64,000 bases of DNA. It comes from Gemmatimonadota bacterium (GTDB taxonomy: Bacteria > Gemmatimonadota > Gemmatimonadetes > Gemmatimonadales > GWC2-71-9). The DNA is taken from positions 1 to 64,000 of the forward strand of contig JADFNB010000006.1 of the NCBI GenBank assembly GCA_022563595.1, in the 5' to 3' direction. Positions 18,095 through 29,298 of this stretch are shown piece by piece. Below the pieces are notes generated by a model. It saw only the letters and a program-made list of their open reading frames with translations. It was not told the DNA's origin and did not search any database. Numbering within the stretch: position 1 is the first letter of the stretch; every line of letters begins with the position of its first letter. The position numbers were made by a program, and so were the translations under genes.

Positions 18095-20135
18095 GGGACC
18101 CCGCCCGACGTCTGCGGCCGCCGCTCTCCATGCCAGCCGGTGCCCGGAGGACCGGGTCGCCTTCGGCCCGCAACTCGAAGATCTGGTCCCGCAGTATTGC
18201 GGCCAACTCATAATCCAGTTCGGCCGCCGCCTCGCGCATCTGCTGCTCCAACACCTCGATGAGACTGTGGCGATCCAGCGCGCTCGTCTTGGGTTCGGCG
18301 GCGGCCTTCTCGGGACGCTCTGCGCGCGCGTCGGCAACCCGCGTCACGAGACGCACCTGATCGACCGACTTCCGTATCGAGACCGGCGTGATCCCGTGCT
18401 CGGCGTTGTACGCTTGCTGCAACGATCGTCGCCGCTCCATTTCGGCTATCGCCCGTTCCATCGAGCCCGTGATGCGGCCGGCGTACAGGATCGCCCGCCC
18501 CCGCTCGTGGCGCGCCGCACGCCCCACCGTCTGAATCAGCGAGCGGTCGGAGCGCAGGAAGCCTTCGTGATCGGCATCCAGGATGGCAACCAACGCCACC
18601 TCCGGCATGTCGAGCCCCTCGCGCAACAGGTTGATGCCCACCAGCACGTCGAATTCGCCGAGGCGTAGGCCGCGTACGATCTCCATCCGTTCGATCGTGT
18701 CGATGTCCGAATGCATGTACCGCACACGAACGCCGGCCTGCTGGAGGTAGTCGGTCAGGTCCTCCGCCATTCGTTTGGTCAAGGTCGTAACCAAGACGCG
18801 CTCGCCGCACGACTCGCTGGCACGAATCTCGGCCAGCAGATCGTCCACCTGCCCCCGGACCGGCCGGACCACGACCGTCGGATCGACGAGTCCGGTGGGG
18901 CGATTGATCTGCTCCACCACCCGCCCGTCCGAGCGCCTGATCTCGTAATCGCCCGGCGTGGCCGATACAAAGAGCCGGCGCGGCGTGAGCGACATGAACT
19001 CGTCGAAGTTCAACGGCCGGTTGTCGAGAGCCGACGGCAGTCGGAAACCGTGCTCCACCAACGTTAGCTTGCGCGAGCGATCACCCTTGTACATACCGCC
19101 GAGTTGTGGGAGCGTGACATGTGACTCGTCGACGATTGCCAGGAAGTCGGCCGGGAAATAGTCGAGCAGACAGGCGGGGCGTTCCCCTTCACGCCGTCCG
19201 GAGAGGTGCCGGCTGTAGTTCTCAATACCCGCGCATGTGCCGATCTCAATCATCATATCGATGTCGAAGGCGGTGCGCGACTCGAGCCGTTGCGCTTCCA
19301 GCAACCTGCCGGACGCCTTCAATTCCGCCAGGCGCTCCCGCAACTCCGCCCGGATCAGCTCCACGGCGCGCATCAGCGTGGGACGCTGAACGACGTAGTG
19401 CGACGCCGGGTATATGGCGCATCTCGTCAGCTCGGCGATCGTGACGCCCCGGAGCGGATCGATCTTCGAGATGCGCTCGACCTCGTCCCCGAAGAACTCG
19501 ATCCGAACGGCCTGCTCTTCATACGCAGGAAACACTTCCACGGTGTCGCCCCGCACGCGGAACGTGCCGCGCTCCAGCGCCACGTCGTTGCGTCTGTACT
19601 GGATCTCCACCAACTCCGCCAGGACGTCGTCACGCCGGCAGGTATCACCAACGGCGACGGTCACGAGCAGCTCGCGATACTCCACCGGGTCGCCGAGGCC
19701 GTAGATCGCGCTCACCGTTGCAACGATGATCACGTCCTCGCGCTCGATCAGGCTCGACGTCGCCCGGAGTCGCAACGCCTCGATATCCTCGTTGATCGAG
19801 GCGTCTTTGGCGATGTAGGTATCGGTCGCCGGGACGTAGGCTTCCGGCTGGTAGTAATCGTAGTACGAAACGAAGTACTCGACCGCGTTCCGCGGGAAGA
19901 AGGATTTCAGCTCGCCGTAGAGTTGCGCTGCGAGCGTCTTGTTGTGCGAGAGCACGAGAGCCGGCTGGCCCATCTCTGCGATGACATGCGCCATCGTCAC
20001 GGTCTTGCCGGAACCAGTCACGCCCAGCAGCGTCTGGTCGCGGCAGCCTGTGCTGTATCCGTCGGTGAGTTGCCGGATGGCTTTGGGCTGGTCGCCCGCC
20101 GGAGCAAACGGAAGCTCCAGGTCGAACCCGCTCAT
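18081..20135 (-). CDS. uvrB: Excinuclease ABC subunit B
   Basis: 684 residues. Helicase-like damage-verification subunit of nucleotide excision repair. Walker [16 protein letters not shown] near 39-50, the beta-hairpin region with [15 protein letters not shown], the DESHVTLPQ helicase box, motif [19 protein letters not shown], and a C-terminal UVR domain ([22 protein letters not shown]) for UvrC contact are all present. It is seven bases downstream of the rel gene. Confidence 0.98.
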   Translation of the reverse strand: MSGFDLELPFAPAGDQPKAIRQLTDGYSTGCRDQTLLGVTGSGKTVTMAHVIAEMGQPALVLSHNKTLAAQLYGELKSFFPRNAVEYFVSYYDYYQPEAYVPATDTYIAKDASINEDIEALRLRATSSLIEREDVIIVATVSAIYGLGDPVEYRELLVTVAVGDTCRRDDVLAELVEIQYRRNDVALERGTFRVRGDTVEVFPAYEEQAVRIEFFGDEVERISKIDPLRGVTIAELTRCAIYPASHYVVQRPTLMRAVELIRAELRERLAELKASGRLLEAQRLESRTAFDIDMMIEIGTCAGIENYSRHLSGRREGERPACLLDYFPADFLAIVDESHVTLPQLGGMYKGDRSRKLTLVEHGFRLPSALDNRPLNFDEFMSLTPRRLFVSATPGDYEIRRSDGRVVEQINRPTGLVDPTVVVRPVRGQVDDLLAEIRASESCGERVLVTTLTKRMAEDLTDYLQQAGVRVRYMHSDIDTIERMEIVRGLRLGEFDVLVGINLLREGLDMPEVALVAILDADHEGFLRSDRSLIQTVGRAARHERGRAILYAGRITGSMERAIAEMERRRSLQQAYNAEHGITPVSIRKSVDQVRLVTRVADARAERPEKAAAEPKTSALDRHSLIEVLEQQMREAAAELDYELAAILRDQIFELRAEGDPVLRAPAGMESGGRRRRAGSRGRK

Positions 20136-20142
20136 GCGGGGG

Positions 20143-22317
20143 TCAGTCGGTGCCGGCGCGCGCTATGGCGTCCCGGCGCTCGACTGCACTCACGCCCTTC
20201 ACCCGACGCATGGCCCGCATGACCTTGGAGAGATGGGAGCTGTGTTCCACCTCGACCACGACCGAGCCTAACATCACGCTATCGCGGCTCGACAGCTCGG
20301 CGCTCTTGATGTTGGTGCCGGACTGCGAGACCGCCTCCATCAGATCGGCGTACAGCCCGCGTCGGTCCTCACCGGTCACGGCCAGCGTCACGACGAGGAC
20401 CTCACCCTCGACCGACCGCCAGTCGATCTCGACGCGCCGCTCCGGATCGGACGGCATCGTGAGCAGGTTTGGGCAATCGGCCCGGTGGATCGAGATCCCC
20501 CGTCCCTGAGTGACGTAGCCGACGACGGCGTCGCCGGGCACGGGCTGGCAGCACTGCGCATATCTGACCACCAGCCCGCTTACCCCTTGCACGCGCACCC
20601 CACGGCGCAGGCGGAACCGGTCGATGACGCGCCCGAACGGCGTGGGTTTGGGCGGCTGCAGCTCGCCGGACGTCCGGTCCGGGAAGAGCGCCCGGATCAC
20701 CTGGCCCGTGGGGACATCCCCGCGACCCACCGCCTGGTATACGCCGTCCGGCGAGCCGAGCGACAGCACCTCGGCGGCTCGCTCGAACGCCGGGGCACCG
20801 GGGGCATCGAGCCGACGGCGGCGGAACTCGCGCTCCAAGATCTCTTTGCCGAGGACGACGCTCGTCTCGGCTTCCTGCTTATTGACCCACTGGCGGATCT
20901 TGTGCCGCGCGCGCGCGGTGCGCACATGGTTCAACCAATCGCGGCTGGGGCGCGCCTGCGCCCCGGTGATGATGGCCACCGTGTCACCGTTGCGAAGCGG
21001 CCGGTGGAGCGGCGCGATACGGCCGTTGACCTTCGCCCCGTGACAGTGCAGTCCCACTTCGGTATGGACGGCGAAGGCGAAGTCGATCGGGGTGGCACCG
21101 GCAGGCAGGCGCTTCACGTCGCCTTTCGGCGTGAAGACGAAGATCTCGTCCTGGTACAGATCGATCTTGAGGAACTCGAGGAACTCTTCGGGCGAGTGCG
21201 CGTCCTGTTGCAGCTCGATGAGCTGCCGGAACCAGCTGAAGTGCTCGTCCAGCTCGTCCGGACGGGATCCTTCCTTGTAGACCCAGTGCGCGGCGATCCC
21301 GTACTCCGCTGTCATGTGCATTTCACGGGTCCGAATCTGGATCTCGTACGGCTGTCCGCCGGGGCCGAATATGGTGGTATGAAGCGACTGGTAGGCGTTC
21401 GACTTGGGAGAGGCGATATAGTCCTTGATGCGCTCCTGGAGCGGGGTCCACCGATGGTGAATCATCCCCAGGGCGTGATAACAGTCGCGCACCGACTCCA
21501 CCAGCACCCGCACCGCCATCAGGTCGTAGATCTCCTCGACCGATTTCGCCCGATGTTTCAGTTTCCTGTAGATCGACCACAGGTGTTTGGGCCGGCCCGT
21601 GACCTCGAACCCGGTTATGCCGGCACGTTCGAACTCGGCCTCGAGCGGGCGGCGCAGCCGCTCGATCATCTCTTCCCGTTCTTCCTGTGTGGCTTTGACC
21701 TGCTCGACCAGCTCCTCGTATTCCTCGGGCTCCAGGAACTTGAACGCGAGATCTTCGAGTTCGGCCTTGACACCGGCCATGCCGAACCGGTGGGAGAGGG
21801 GCGCGTAGATTTCGCGCGTCTCCAGCGCGATCCTACGCTGGCTCTCGGCAGACATGTGCTCCAGCGTCCGCATGTTGTGCAGCCGGTCGGCCAACTTCAC
21901 GATGACCACGCGGGCATCGCGGGCGACCGAGAGGAGGAGTTTACGGTAGTTGCCGACCTGCTCTTCGGTGCTCGAGCGGAACGTGAGGTTGGACAGCTTG
22001 GTCAGTCCGTCGACGATGCCCTCGACCTCGTCGCCGAAGATGTCACCGATCTCGCTGATCGTGACGTCGGCATCCTCGACCACGTCGTGCAGCAGCGCGG
22101 CCACGATCGTCGTCGTATCCATCTGGAGTTCCACGAGGATCCGAGCGACGGCCACGGAGTGCGAGATGAAATCGTCGCCCGAAAGCCGTTTCTGCCCGCG
22201 GTGGGCCGCGGCGCTGAACTCGTACGCCCGCTTCACCCGCTCCAGGTCGAGCCAGTCCTTCCGCTCGCTCAGCGCCCGGCCGAACCCCGCATCGACTTCG
22301 GCGAGCATGCCAGTCAC
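20143..22317 (-). CDS. Bifunctional (p)ppGpp synthetase/hydrolase, RelA/SpoT family
   Basis: 724 residues. The HD hydrolase domain has [11 protein letters not shown] and DRLHNMRTL; the synthetase domain runs from about 235 ([17 protein letters not shown]) with [14 protein letters not shown] ([20 protein letters not shown]) and ACT ([17 protein letters not shown]) domains follow. Both catalytic halves look intact, so it is a Rel-type bifunctional alarmone enzyme for the stringent response. Its start overlaps the radC stop by four bases. Confidence 0.96.
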   Translation of the reverse strand: MTGMLAEVDAGFGRALSERKDWLDLERVKRAYEFSAAAHRGQKRLSGDDFISHSVAVARILVELQMDTTTIVAALLHDVVEDADVTISEIGDIFGDEVEGIVDGLTKLSNLTFRSSTEEQVGNYRKLLLSVARDARVVIVKLADRLHNMRTLEHMSAESQRRIALETREIYAPLSHRFGMAGVKAELEDLAFKFLEPEEYEELVEQVKATQEEREEMIERLRRPLEAEFERAGITGFEVTGRPKHLWSIYRKLKHRAKSVEEIYDLMAVRVLVESVRDCYHALGMIHHRWTPLQERIKDYIASPKSNAYQSLHTTIFGPGGQPYEIQIRTREMHMTAEYGIAAHWVYKEGSRPDELDEHFSWFRQLIELQQDAHSPEEFLEFLKIDLYQDEIFVFTPKGDVKRLPAGATPIDFAFAVHTEVGLHCHGAKVNGRIAPLHRPLRNGDTVAIITGAQARPSRDWLNHVRTARARHKIRQWVNKQEAETSVVLGKEILEREFRRRRLDAPGAPAFERAAEVLSLGSPDGVYQAVGRGDVPTGQVIRALFPDRTSGELQPPKPTPFGRVIDRFRLRRGVRVQGVSGLVVRYAQCCQPVPGDAVVGYVTQGRGISIHRADCPNLLTMPSDPERRVEIDWRSVEGEVLVVTLAVTGEDRRGLYADLMEAVSQSGTNIKSAELSSRDSVMLGSVVVEVEHSSHLSKVMRAMRRVKGVSAVERRDAIARAGTD

Positions 22318-22997
22318 AGCAGTCCAGCCTCCGCAAAACTGAAGTAGCGATCACCACCCACGATCACATGGTCATACACCGGAATGTCCAACAAGCGCCC
22401 CGCCTCCACGAGCTGCCGGGTGACCCGCCGATCGTCGGCCGATGGGGCCGGGTTCCCGCTCGGGTGATTGTGCAACACGATGACCCCGGCGGCGGCTTCC
22501 GCGATTGCCGCGCGGAAGACCTCGCGCGGATGAACGAGGGAGCTGTTCAGAATCCCTCGGGTGATCAGCAGTTCGCGCGTGATCCGGTTTTGGGTGTCCA
22601 TCGCCAACAAATGAAACTCCTCGACGGGGAGGTCGCGCAGCGACGGCCCGCACCAACGGAACACATCCGCGGGCGTGCGGACGGTCCTGTCCGGCTCGCC
22701 GGCTTCCGCAGCCGTTCTTTGGGCAAGTGCGAGGGCGGCAATCACACGGGCCGCCTTGGCCTCGCCGACCCCGCTCACGGCAGCCAGCGCACCCAGCGGC
22801 CTCCGCGCGAGCGCACGTAGCGACCCGCCAGCGGAGGCGATGAGGTTCGCGGCGACTTCCAGCACGTCCCGGCGGGCTGTCCCCGTCCCTAACAGAATGG
22901 CGAGAAGCTCGACGACCGTCAATGCGGTTGGACCGAGCGAGCGCAGCCGCTCACGCGGCCGCTCAGCAGGCCTGATCTCGGATAGGATCTGCGGCAT
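22314..22997 (-). CDS. radC: RadC family JAB/MPN domain protein
   Basis: 227 residues from the ATG at 22997 (a GTG at 23021 is possible). An N-terminal helix-hairpin-helix region (PREKL-like PRERLRSLGPTALTVVELLAILLGTG) precedes the JAB1/MPN metal-binding motif VIVLHNHPSGNPAPSADD (HxH...D). The family is widely called DNA repair protein RadC, though its biochemical role is not established. It is translationally coupled to the rel gene. Confidence 0.93.
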   Translation of the reverse strand: MPQILSEIRPAERPRERLRSLGPTALTVVELLAILLGTGTARRDVLEVAANLIASAGGSLRALARRPLGALAAVSGVGEAKAARVIAALALAQRTAAEAGEPDRTVRTPADVFRWCGPSLRDLPVEEFHLLAMDTQNRITRELLITRGILNSSLVHPREVFRAAIAEAAAGVIVLHNHPSGNPAPSADDRRVTRQLVEAGRLLDIPVYDHVIVGGDRYFSFAEAGLL

Positions 22998-23035
22998 CGG
23001 CCGAAGATGCCGCGGGGGCACGTCGGCACATACCC

Positions 23036-23062
23036 AAAACGCTGCCTGCCGGATCGGCAGGC
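23036..23062 (-). terminator. Rho-independent terminator after secA
   Basis: On the minus strand, eight bases after the secA stop, GCCTGCCG pairs with CGGCAGGC (23044-23051 and 23055-23062) around a three-base loop, then AGCGTTTT follows. It should separate secA from radC transcription. Confidence 0.8.
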
Positions 23063-23069
23063 GGCGCCG

Positions 23070-26000
23070 TCAGGCGACCGCCCCGTGACACTTCTTATAC
23101 TTCTTGCCGCTCCCGCACGGGCACGGTTCGTTGCGACCCACCTTCGGAACGGTGCGCTGCACCGGCCTCGGCGGAGCCACGGGCCGTCCGTCGGCCGGTG
23201 CCTGCGCCGCCGCTACGGCCGCTCCCGCGGTGGCGGCACCCGGCACCATCAGATCGGTGTCGGACGTCGGATGAGACGCCACGACGATCGGCGTCGGGCG
23301 CCGGGCGGGTCGCACGGGCGCCCCACCAGTGAACTGGACCTGGAACTTCAACAACCGTTCCGTAAGCGCGCGCCGGACATCGGTCATCAGGTCCAGGAAC
23401 ATATCGAACGCTTCCTGCTTGTACTCGATCAGGGGATCCTTCTGTCCCCACGCCCGATACTGGATCGCGTCCCGCAGCTGGTCGAGATCGTAGAGGTGAT
23501 CTTTCCACTTCTCGTCCAGTACCTGCAGCAGGACATGGGACAGCAGGCGCTCGGCGAGATCATCGACGCCGTTGGCGCGCCCCAGCTCTTCCCACGCCGC
23601 GATCTTCGTGTCGAAGGCCGTGCGACCGGCCGCTTTCACTACCTCCGTGAGCGCGGCGGCGTCGGGCACCTTTTCCGCATTCTCGATGTCAGGCGCGGTG
23701 ATCAGGAACCTCATCAACAGCTCGGTCAGGATCAGCTTCCTGTCCCAGATCTCGGGATCCTGGCTTCCCATCTCCGTGGCGAAACCCTCAGCCGCCACGT
23801 CGATCATCCGGACAGCCTCGGCCTTCAGTTCCTCTCCACCCTCGAGGGCGAAGAGCCGCAACGAGTAGATCACTTCCCGCTGCTGGTTCATCACGTCGTC
23901 GTAATCGAGCAGGCGCTTCCGGGCCTGGAAATTTCTCAGTTCCACCTTCTTCTGCGCGTTCTCGATCGCCCGAGTGACCAGCGCGTGAGTGATCACCTCG
24001 CCTTCCTCGATGCCCGACTTGTCCATCCAGCGCGCTACGCGGTCGGAGATGAACAGCCGCATGAGATCGTCTTCCAGGGAGAGGAAGAACACGCTCCCAC
24101 CCGGATCGCCCTGCCGTCCCGAGCGTCCCCGCAACTGCCGATCGATACGCCGCGACTCGTGCCGCTCGGTCCCGATGATGACGAGCCCGCAAGGCGGGTC
24201 GTCGTTACACGCGCGCGTCTTGATCTCCTGATCCGAGAGATCGGGGCGCTCGAGCTGCTGCCCGAACGGTGCGAGCCCCTTCCCCCGAATCCCGCAAACG
24301 GCGCATTGCTTCACGCCGGGGCCGAGTTTGATGTCCGTCCCCCGCCCTGCCATGTTCGTCGCGATGGTGATGGCGGCCGCCCGCCCGGCGTGCCTGATGA
24401 TCTCGGCCTCCCGCTGGTGCTGCTTTGCGTTCAGCACCTCGTGCTTGAGGCCCCGGCGCTTCAGCATGCGTGACAGCGTCTCCGAGATCTCGACGCTCAC
24501 CGTGCCCACGAGCACCGGCAGCCCCCGCTCATGCTGCCGTTCGACCTCCTCGACGATCGCGTTGTACTTCTCCCTCCGGGTGCGGTAGATGAGGTCGTGC
24601 TGGTCCACCCGTCTAACCGGACGATTGGTGGGGATGACCATCACCTCCAGCCCGTAGATTTGGAAGAACTCGGTCTCCTCGGTCTCGGCTGTCCCCGTCA
24701 TGCCGGCGATCTTGTCGTACATCCGGAAGTAGTTCTGGATCGTGATCGTGGCCAGCGTCTGGGTCTCGCCACGCACAGTGACGCCTTCCTTGGCCTCGAT
24801 CGCCTGATGCAGCCCGTCCGACCAGCGGCGGCCCGCCATGATCCTGCCGGTGAACTCGTCGACGATGAACACCTGACCTTCCTGAACGACGTACTCGACA
24901 TCCTTCTCGTAGAGCGCATGCGCCTGAAGCAGCTTGTGGATGATGTGTAGCTTCTCGCTCTTATCCGCGTACTCGCTCTCGAGCGCGCGCCGCCGCTCGA
25001 TCTTCTCCTCAGCAGACAAATTCTCGTCGTGTTCGATCGCTCCCACCGCTTCCGAAATGTCGGGGACCACGAACAGGGTGGGGTCGTCGGGACTCATCGC
25101 CTCGACGCCCTTGTCAGTCAGGTGAACGGAGTGCCCTCTCTCGTCCAGCACGTAGAACAGATCTTCCTCTATGTCGGGCAGCTTCTGGTCCTTGGCCGAC
25201 AGCTTGCGGTCAGCGATCGCGTCGAGTTCCACACGCTGCACGAGCTGCTGCATTCCCTGCTCCTGGAGCAGTTTCATCAGCCGCTTGTTCTTCGGCCCGC
25301 CCTTCTGCGCCTTGTAGAGGTAGACGGCTCCTTCGTAGCTCGCCGGGTCTTCGCTGAGCAGTTTTTCGCCCTCCGCTACCAGTCGGCTCACCCCGGCCAT
25401 CTGCTCCCGTACCAGCTGCTGCACACTGCTGTTGAACTGGGCGTACTTCAGGTCTTCTTCGTTGCCCACGGGGCCGGAGATGATCAGCGGCGTTCTGGCC
25501 TCGTCGACGAGAATGCTGTCCACCTCGTCGATGATGGCGTAGCTGTGTTTCCGCTGCACGCGCTGGTCGAGGGAGAACACCATGTTGTCACGCAGATAGT
25601 CGAACCCGAACTCGTTGTTGGTCCCGTACGTGACATCGCAGTGATAGGCCTCGCGGCGCTCGGCGGTGGATGGCTCCGTGTCGTCGAGACAGCCGACGGT
25701 GAAGCCGAGGAACTTGAAGACGTGTCCCATCCACTGGGAGTCACGCCGGGCGAGATAGTTGTTCACGGTAACCAGGTGGACGCCGCGTCCCGCCAGGCCG
25801 TTGAGGTACATCGGCAGCGTGGCGACGAGCGTCTTGCCTTCACCGGTGGCCATCTCCGCGATCTTCCCCTGGTGGAGCACGATTGCGCCGATGAGCTGCA
25901 CGTCGTACGGCACCATATCCCATTCGAGTTCATGCCCGGTCACGACCACCTTCGTGCCAAGGAGGCGGCGACACGCTTCCCGCACGGTCGCGAACGCCTC

Positions 26001-26324
26001 CGGCAGCAGGCCCTCGAACGCGCGGTCGGTGGCCTCTTGCAGCTCCCCTTCGAGTTGGTGCACCGCCTCGTCGAGTCGGTCCCTTTCCTCGGGATCGGCA
26101 CAGGAGTGCTTCGCCGCCTGTTTCTCCGCCAGTCGTTCCTCGAGCGGACCGATCTGCTCGCGCAACTGCGCGCGGAGCTTGTCGGTCTGCGCCCGGATGG
26201 CATCATGGGTAAGCTCGCCGAGCCGCCTCTCGTGCTGGTGGATGGCGTCGATAACAGGCTGGACCCGTTTCAGCTCGCGCGCGAAGCGCGTGCCGAACAC
26301 CGCGGTAACAACATCCTTTAGCAT
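23070..26324 (-). CDS. secA: Preprotein translocase ATPase SecA
   Basis: 1084 residues. Motor that pushes unfolded preproteins through SecYEG. The DEAD motor has [19 protein letters not shown] and [19 protein letters not shown]; the second motor domain has [15 protein letters not shown] and [20 protein letters not shown]. The C-terminus carries the zinc-binding SEC-C motif [13 protein letters not shown]. Unusual: between GPGV and [14 protein letters not shown] there is an insertion of about 40 residues with four cysteines (C674, C677, C706, C712) that most SecA proteins lack; it may form an additional zinc site. Overlaps the nadD stop by one base. Confidence 0.97.
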   Translation of the reverse strand: MLKDVVTAVFGTRFARELKRVQPVIDAIHQHERRLGELTHDAIRAQTDKLRAQLREQIGPLEERLAEKQAAKHSCADPEERDRLDEAVHQLEGELQEATDRAFEGLLPEAFATVREACRRLLGTKVVVTGHELEWDMVPYDVQLIGAIVLHQGKIAEMATGEGKTLVATLPMYLNGLAGRGVHLVTVNNYLARRDSQWMGHVFKFLGFTVGCLDDTEPSTAERREAYHCDVTYGTNNEFGFDYLRDNMVFSLDQRVQRKHSYAIIDEVDSILVDEARTPLIISGPVGNEEDLKYAQFNSSVQQLVREQMAGVSRLVAEGEKLLSEDPASYEGAVYLYKAQKGGPKNKRLMKLLQEQGMQQLVQRVELDAIADRKLSAKDQKLPDIEEDLFYVLDERGHSVHLTDKGVEAMSPDDPTLFVVPDISEAVGAIEHDENLSAEEKIERRRALESEYADKSEKLHIIHKLLQAHALYEKDVEYVVQEGQVFIVDEFTGRIMAGRRWSDGLHQAIEAKEGVTVRGETQTLATITIQNYFRMYDKIAGMTGTAETEETEFFQIYGLEVMVIPTNRPVRRVDQHDLIYRTRREKYNAIVEEVERQHERGLPVLVGTVSVEISETLSRMLKRRGLKHEVLNAKQHQREAEIIRHAGRAAAITIATNMAGRGTDIKLGPGVKQCAVCGIRGKGLAPFGQQLERPDLSDQEIKTRACNDDPPCGLVIIGTERHESRRIDRQLRGRSGRQGDPGGSVFFLSLEDDLMRLFISDRVARWMDKSGIEEGEVITHALVTRAIENAQKKVELRNFQARKRLLDYDDVMNQQREVIYSLRLFALEGGEELKAEAVRMIDVAAEGFATEMGSQDPEIWDRKLILTELLMRFLITAPDIENAEKVPDAAALTEVVKAAGRTAFDTKIAAWEELGRANGVDDLAERLLSHVLLQVLDEKWKDHLYDLDQLRDAIQYRAWGQKDPLIEYKQEAFDMFLDLMTDVRRALTERLLKFQVQFTGGAPVRPARRPTPIVVASHPTSDTDLMVPGAATAGAAVAAAQAPADGRPVAPPRPVQRTVPKVGRNEPCPCGSGKKYKKCHGAVA

Positions 26325-26899
26325 CAGACTCCTTCCCTGTACAGCCGCCGTTCAGCGATGTACCGCGCGACCGCCGCCGGCACGAGGTCCGTTATGCTTT
26401 CGCCCCGGGCGCAGCGGGCGCGGATTCCGGTGGCGGATACGTCTACGGGGGGCACCCCGATCGCCTCATCGATGAGCGGGTGCTCGGGAACCACCACTCC
26501 GGGACGGGTCAGCGCCACCACGGCGGCGAGGCGTGGGATGGCCTCGGCCTCCTTCCAAGTGGGGAGATCGTGGGCCGCATCGGCACCGAGCAACAAAACT
26601 AACTCATCTTGAAGCCGTTCGGCGTGCAGCTCTCTCAGGGTATCGATCGTGTATGAAGCGCCCGACCGATGCAGCTCGCACTCGTCGACCACGAGAATGG
26701 GATCGTCCCGCACCGCCACGCGGAGCATCATCAGTCGATCTTCCGCCGTTGCCCCGTGACGGCCGGCTTTGAACGGCTGCTGCCGAGCGAGAACAAGCCG
26801 CACCTGGTCGAGCGCCAGCCGTTCCGCGGCGGCCCGCGCCACGATCAGGTGACCGTTGTGCACGGGATCGAAGGATCCCCCAAACAGTCCGATACGCAA
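26324..26899 (-). CDS. nadD: Nicotinate-nucleotide adenylyltransferase
   Basis: 191 residues from a TTG at 26899; no ATG or GTG lies at the conserved start. Transfers AMP to nicotinate mononucleotide in NAD biosynthesis. [18 protein letters not shown] is the nucleotidylyltransferase signature (HxGH), and ISATxIR-like [13 protein letters not shown] closes the active site. It starts five bases after the bamD-like stop and overlaps secA by one base. Confidence 0.93.
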   Translation of the reverse strand: MRIGLFGGSFDPVHNGHLIVARAAAERLALDQVRLVLARQQPFKAGRHGATAEDRLMMLRVAVRDDPILVVDECELHRSGASYTIDTLRELHAERLQDELVLLLGADAAHDLPTWKEAEAIPRLAAVVALTRPGVVVPEHPLIDEAIGVPPVDVSATGIRARCARGESITDLVPAAVARYIAERRLYREGV

Positions 26900-26904
26900 C
26901 TGGG

Positions 26905-27645
26905 CTAGGAATCGGTCGTCGCCGGGCAGACCCGGTCGAGACCGTCGGCATCCGGATGGAACCGCCGAAGGTGGGCGCATGTCTCCCGGGCGTCCTCCTC
27001 GTAGCCGATCCGTCGGTAGACTGCAACCAGCCGCATCAGCGCAGTGGGCGCGTGGGTCGAATTCGCATAGTCTGCGACGACATTCCGGTAGTAGATGATG
27101 GCGGAGTCGTACGCGTGGAGCCGTTCGTAGAACTCGCCGTTCTTCAGGCCCTTCAGGGCAAACTTGTCTCCCAACACCGTTACGCGCTCCCGAGCGGTAT
27201 CCGCCGCCTCGGACTGTGGGTAACGCCCGAGCAGTTCGCTGTACGTCGACATGGCGTTCTGGCCGTACGTGGGGTCGAGTTCCGGGCGCTTCCAGAGACG
27301 GGCGAGCGCGTCTCCCGCCCGCAACAGCGCATACGGTGCGCGCTCGTGACGTGGGTGATCGTTGGCGACCCGCTGGAACTCCCTGGAGGCCTCGAGGTAG
27401 TCGCCCCGCCGAAGCAGGCATTCCCCCAGGAAGAAACGCGCTACCGCAACTCCCGAATCCCGCGGCGGCAACTCGAGCGCCACACGACGGAACCCGCGCT
27501 CCGCGCCACCACAATTCCCGCTCTCATACTCCACGAGCGCGGCCTGCAGCAGGCTCTGCGGTGTCGCGTATTGTTCCGGCTTGAAGCTATTGCCACACGC
27601 GGCGACGCCGAGCGTCGCCAATGCGTACGTCAGCCATCGGTGCAT
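26905..27645 (-). CDS. bamD: BamD-like outer-membrane assembly lipoprotein
   Basis: 246 residues with signal MHRWLTYALATLGVAAC (lipobox GVAAC). Five TPR-like units follow, in the YfiO/BamD arrangement, e.g. FFLGECLLRRGDYLEASREFQRVANDHPRHERAPYA and YSELLGRYPQSEAADTARERVTVL. BamD is the essential lipoprotein of the BAM complex that folds beta-barrels such as LptD. Two other TPR genes lie upstream, so the family could instead be a general TPR lipoprotein, but domain order favours BamD. Confidence 0.78.
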   Translation of the reverse strand: MHRWLTYALATLGVAACGNSFKPEQYATPQSLLQAALVEYESGNCGGAERGFRRVALELPPRDSGVAVARFFLGECLLRRGDYLEASREFQRVANDHPRHERAPYALLRAGDALARLWKRPELDPTYGQNAMSTYSELLGRYPQSEAADTARERVTVLGDKFALKGLKNGEFYERLHAYDSAIIYYRNVVADYANSTHAPTALMRLVAVYRRIGYEEDARETCAHLRRFHPDADGLDRVCPATTDS

Positions 27646-27662
27646 CACCGAGTTCAACACCC

Positions 27663-28580
27663 TTACCGGATCACGGTTCCGGCATCGCCAATTCTGTTGA
27701 GTCGCTCGCGGGCGAGCACTGCGATCGAATCGCCCAGCGGCACCCCTGTCATCGCGCGTTGGTACGCCTCCACCGCGCCACCAAAGTCGCCGCGTGCGAA
27801 CATGACGTCGCCCAACCCGACGTACGCGGCGCGCCCGACCCTCGTGTCGCCGGCAACGCCCACGACGCGGAGGAACCACGTCTCGGCCCTCGCGGGTGCG
27901 CTGGCGTCGAGGGCGCGCCGCCCCAGTCCGAGCGCACACGCCGCCGCGCGGCGCTGCGCCTCACTGAGAACGGCCGGCGCCCGGCCACGCCGTAACAGCG
28001 CTTCGAAGACGGGTAACGCCGCCTCACACCGACCGGCCCTAACGAGCACGACGGCGTAGCCGTACATCAGTGAGTCCAGCGCCCGGGCGTCCGGGGCGGC
28101 GGCGGCGGCGTACGGGAGGACGGCCAGCGCTTCCGAAGGTTGGGGCGATTCACCAAGCGCCGCCGCCAGCTCGCCGGCAAAAGCCCCGAGCGCCCGCGTA
28201 GGGGCCAGTTGTTGCAGACTCTCCAGCGCGAGCGCAACGGCCCGTCGGTCGTTGTCGGCCAACGCCGCTCGAGCCACACGCTCCAGTCCGTCGGCCGCCT
28301 CAGGCAGGCGTTCGGCGGCCTCCCGCGCCAACGCGGCGTACTCTTCCGTCGCCGCACGCAGGTCCCCAACCCGCAGCGCAGCAGCAGCAGCCTTGGCCCG
28401 CAGCCTACCGTTCGGGGCATGCTGGCGGAGCGCCAAACGGTATTCGGCGAGCGCATCGCCGTACGCCCCGTCCACGTACGCGCGGTCCCCGAGCACCTCG
28501 TGGTCCGCCACGCCGCCGGGACAGCCGAGCGCGGCCACGACGAGCGCCACCCCGGCCGCCGCACGCACCGCGATTCGCAC
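27663..28580 (-). CDS. TPR-repeat lipoprotein, function unknown
   Basis: 305 residues from a GTG at 28580, one base after the upstream stop and following GGAGGAG. N-terminus VRIAVRAAAGVALVVAALGC is a lipoprotein signal (lipobox AALGC). The rest is alanine- and arginine-rich alpha-solenoid with TPR-like units, the last being AAYVGLGDVMFARGDFGGAVEAYQRAM. It sits in a TPR-TPR-BamD run and may assist outer-membrane assembly; no specific role can be named. Confidence 0.75.
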   Translation of the reverse strand: MRIAVRAAAGVALVVAALGCPGGVADHEVLGDRAYVDGAYGDALAEYRLALRQHAPNGRLRAKAAAAALRVGDLRAATEEYAALAREAAERLPEAADGLERVARAALADNDRRAVALALESLQQLAPTRALGAFAGELAAALGESPQPSEALAVLPYAAAAAPDARALDSLMYGYAVVLVRAGRCEAALPVFEALLRRGRAPAVLSEAQRRAAACALGLGRRALDASAPARAETWFLRVVGVAGDTRVGRAAYVGLGDVMFARGDFGGAVEAYQRAMTGVPLGDSIAVLARERLNRIGDAGTVIR

Positions 28581-28581
28581 C

Positions 28582-29298
28582 TCACTCCTCCGCTTGCGCC
28601 GCACGATCGAGCATGGCGAGGTAGACGCCAGCCCGCGGGTCGCCGGGATGGTCACGCTGCGCCCCTGTCCAGACCTCCCGTGCCGCGTCGGGATCCCCGC
28701 TCAGGTAGCACGCGAGCCCGAGCGCCCCCTTAGCATCGGCTGACCCGGCGCGTGCCTCGACCACCTCACCGAAGACCTCGCGCGCCTCCAACGACCGGCC
28801 GGCCTCCAGCAGCAGCCGCCCGAGTCGGAAGCGCAGGTCGTGGTAGTCCGGTCCGAGTTCCAGGGCGCGTTCGTACTGCTCCACGGCCCGGGCGTACGCG
28901 CCCGCCTCCGCATAGGCCTCACCCAGCAGAGCATGCTGGTTGGCAAGCTTGCCGGCGTGGTGGGCCGCTATGCCGTCCCGCCCGGCACGGCCCGTTTCCC
29001 GTGCAGCGCCGAAGGCTTCGGTCGCCTCCTCGCTGCGGCCCAGTTCACTGAGCACCACCCCGCGATGGACCAGCGCCTCGACATAACGCGGGTTCACCCG
29101 CAGTGCTTCGTCCAGGCAGGCCAGCGCACGCTCCGGCTGCCCTACCAGGTGGTACGACAGGCCCAGGAGATGGTACGCGTCGGCAAAGGCCCGTCCGCCG
29201 GCGATCAGTTCCTCGAGCAAGTGGACCGCGCCGAAATAGTCTTGGAGCGTGAAGCGCTCCTTCGCCTGCTCAAGAAGCTGCGCGGGACTGACGTCCAT
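28582..29298 (-). CDS. Cytosolic TPR-repeat protein
   Basis: 238 residues without a signal peptide. About six TPR units, e.g. DAYHLLGLSYHLVGQPERALACLDEALRVNPRYVEALVHRGVVLSELGRSEEA, then further units to residue 225. TPR proteins act as protein-protein scaffolds. Its start lies inside the last 29 bases of the upstream epimerase gene, so it belongs to the nucleotide-sugar operon transcript. Function unknown. Confidence 0.75.
   Translation of the reverse strand: MDVSPAQLLEQAKERFTLQDYFGAVHLLEELIAGGRAFADAYHLLGLSYHLVGQPERALACLDEALRVNPRYVEALVHRGVVLSELGRSEEATEAFGAARETGRAGRDGIAAHHAGKLANQHALLGEAYAEAGAYARAVEQYERALELGPDYHDLRFRLGRLLLEAGRSLEAREVFGEVVEARAGSADAKGALGLACYLSGDPDAAREVWTGAQRDHPGDPRAGVYLAMLDRAAQAEE

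Noticed and set aside
20485-22347. Long plus-strand open frame of 620 codons
   Set aside because: It is the antisense shadow of the rel gene; high GC content keeps reverse frames open. Translation shows no domain.
23007-24473. Plus-strand open frame of 488 codons
   Set aside because: Antisense to secA, without recognisable protein features.
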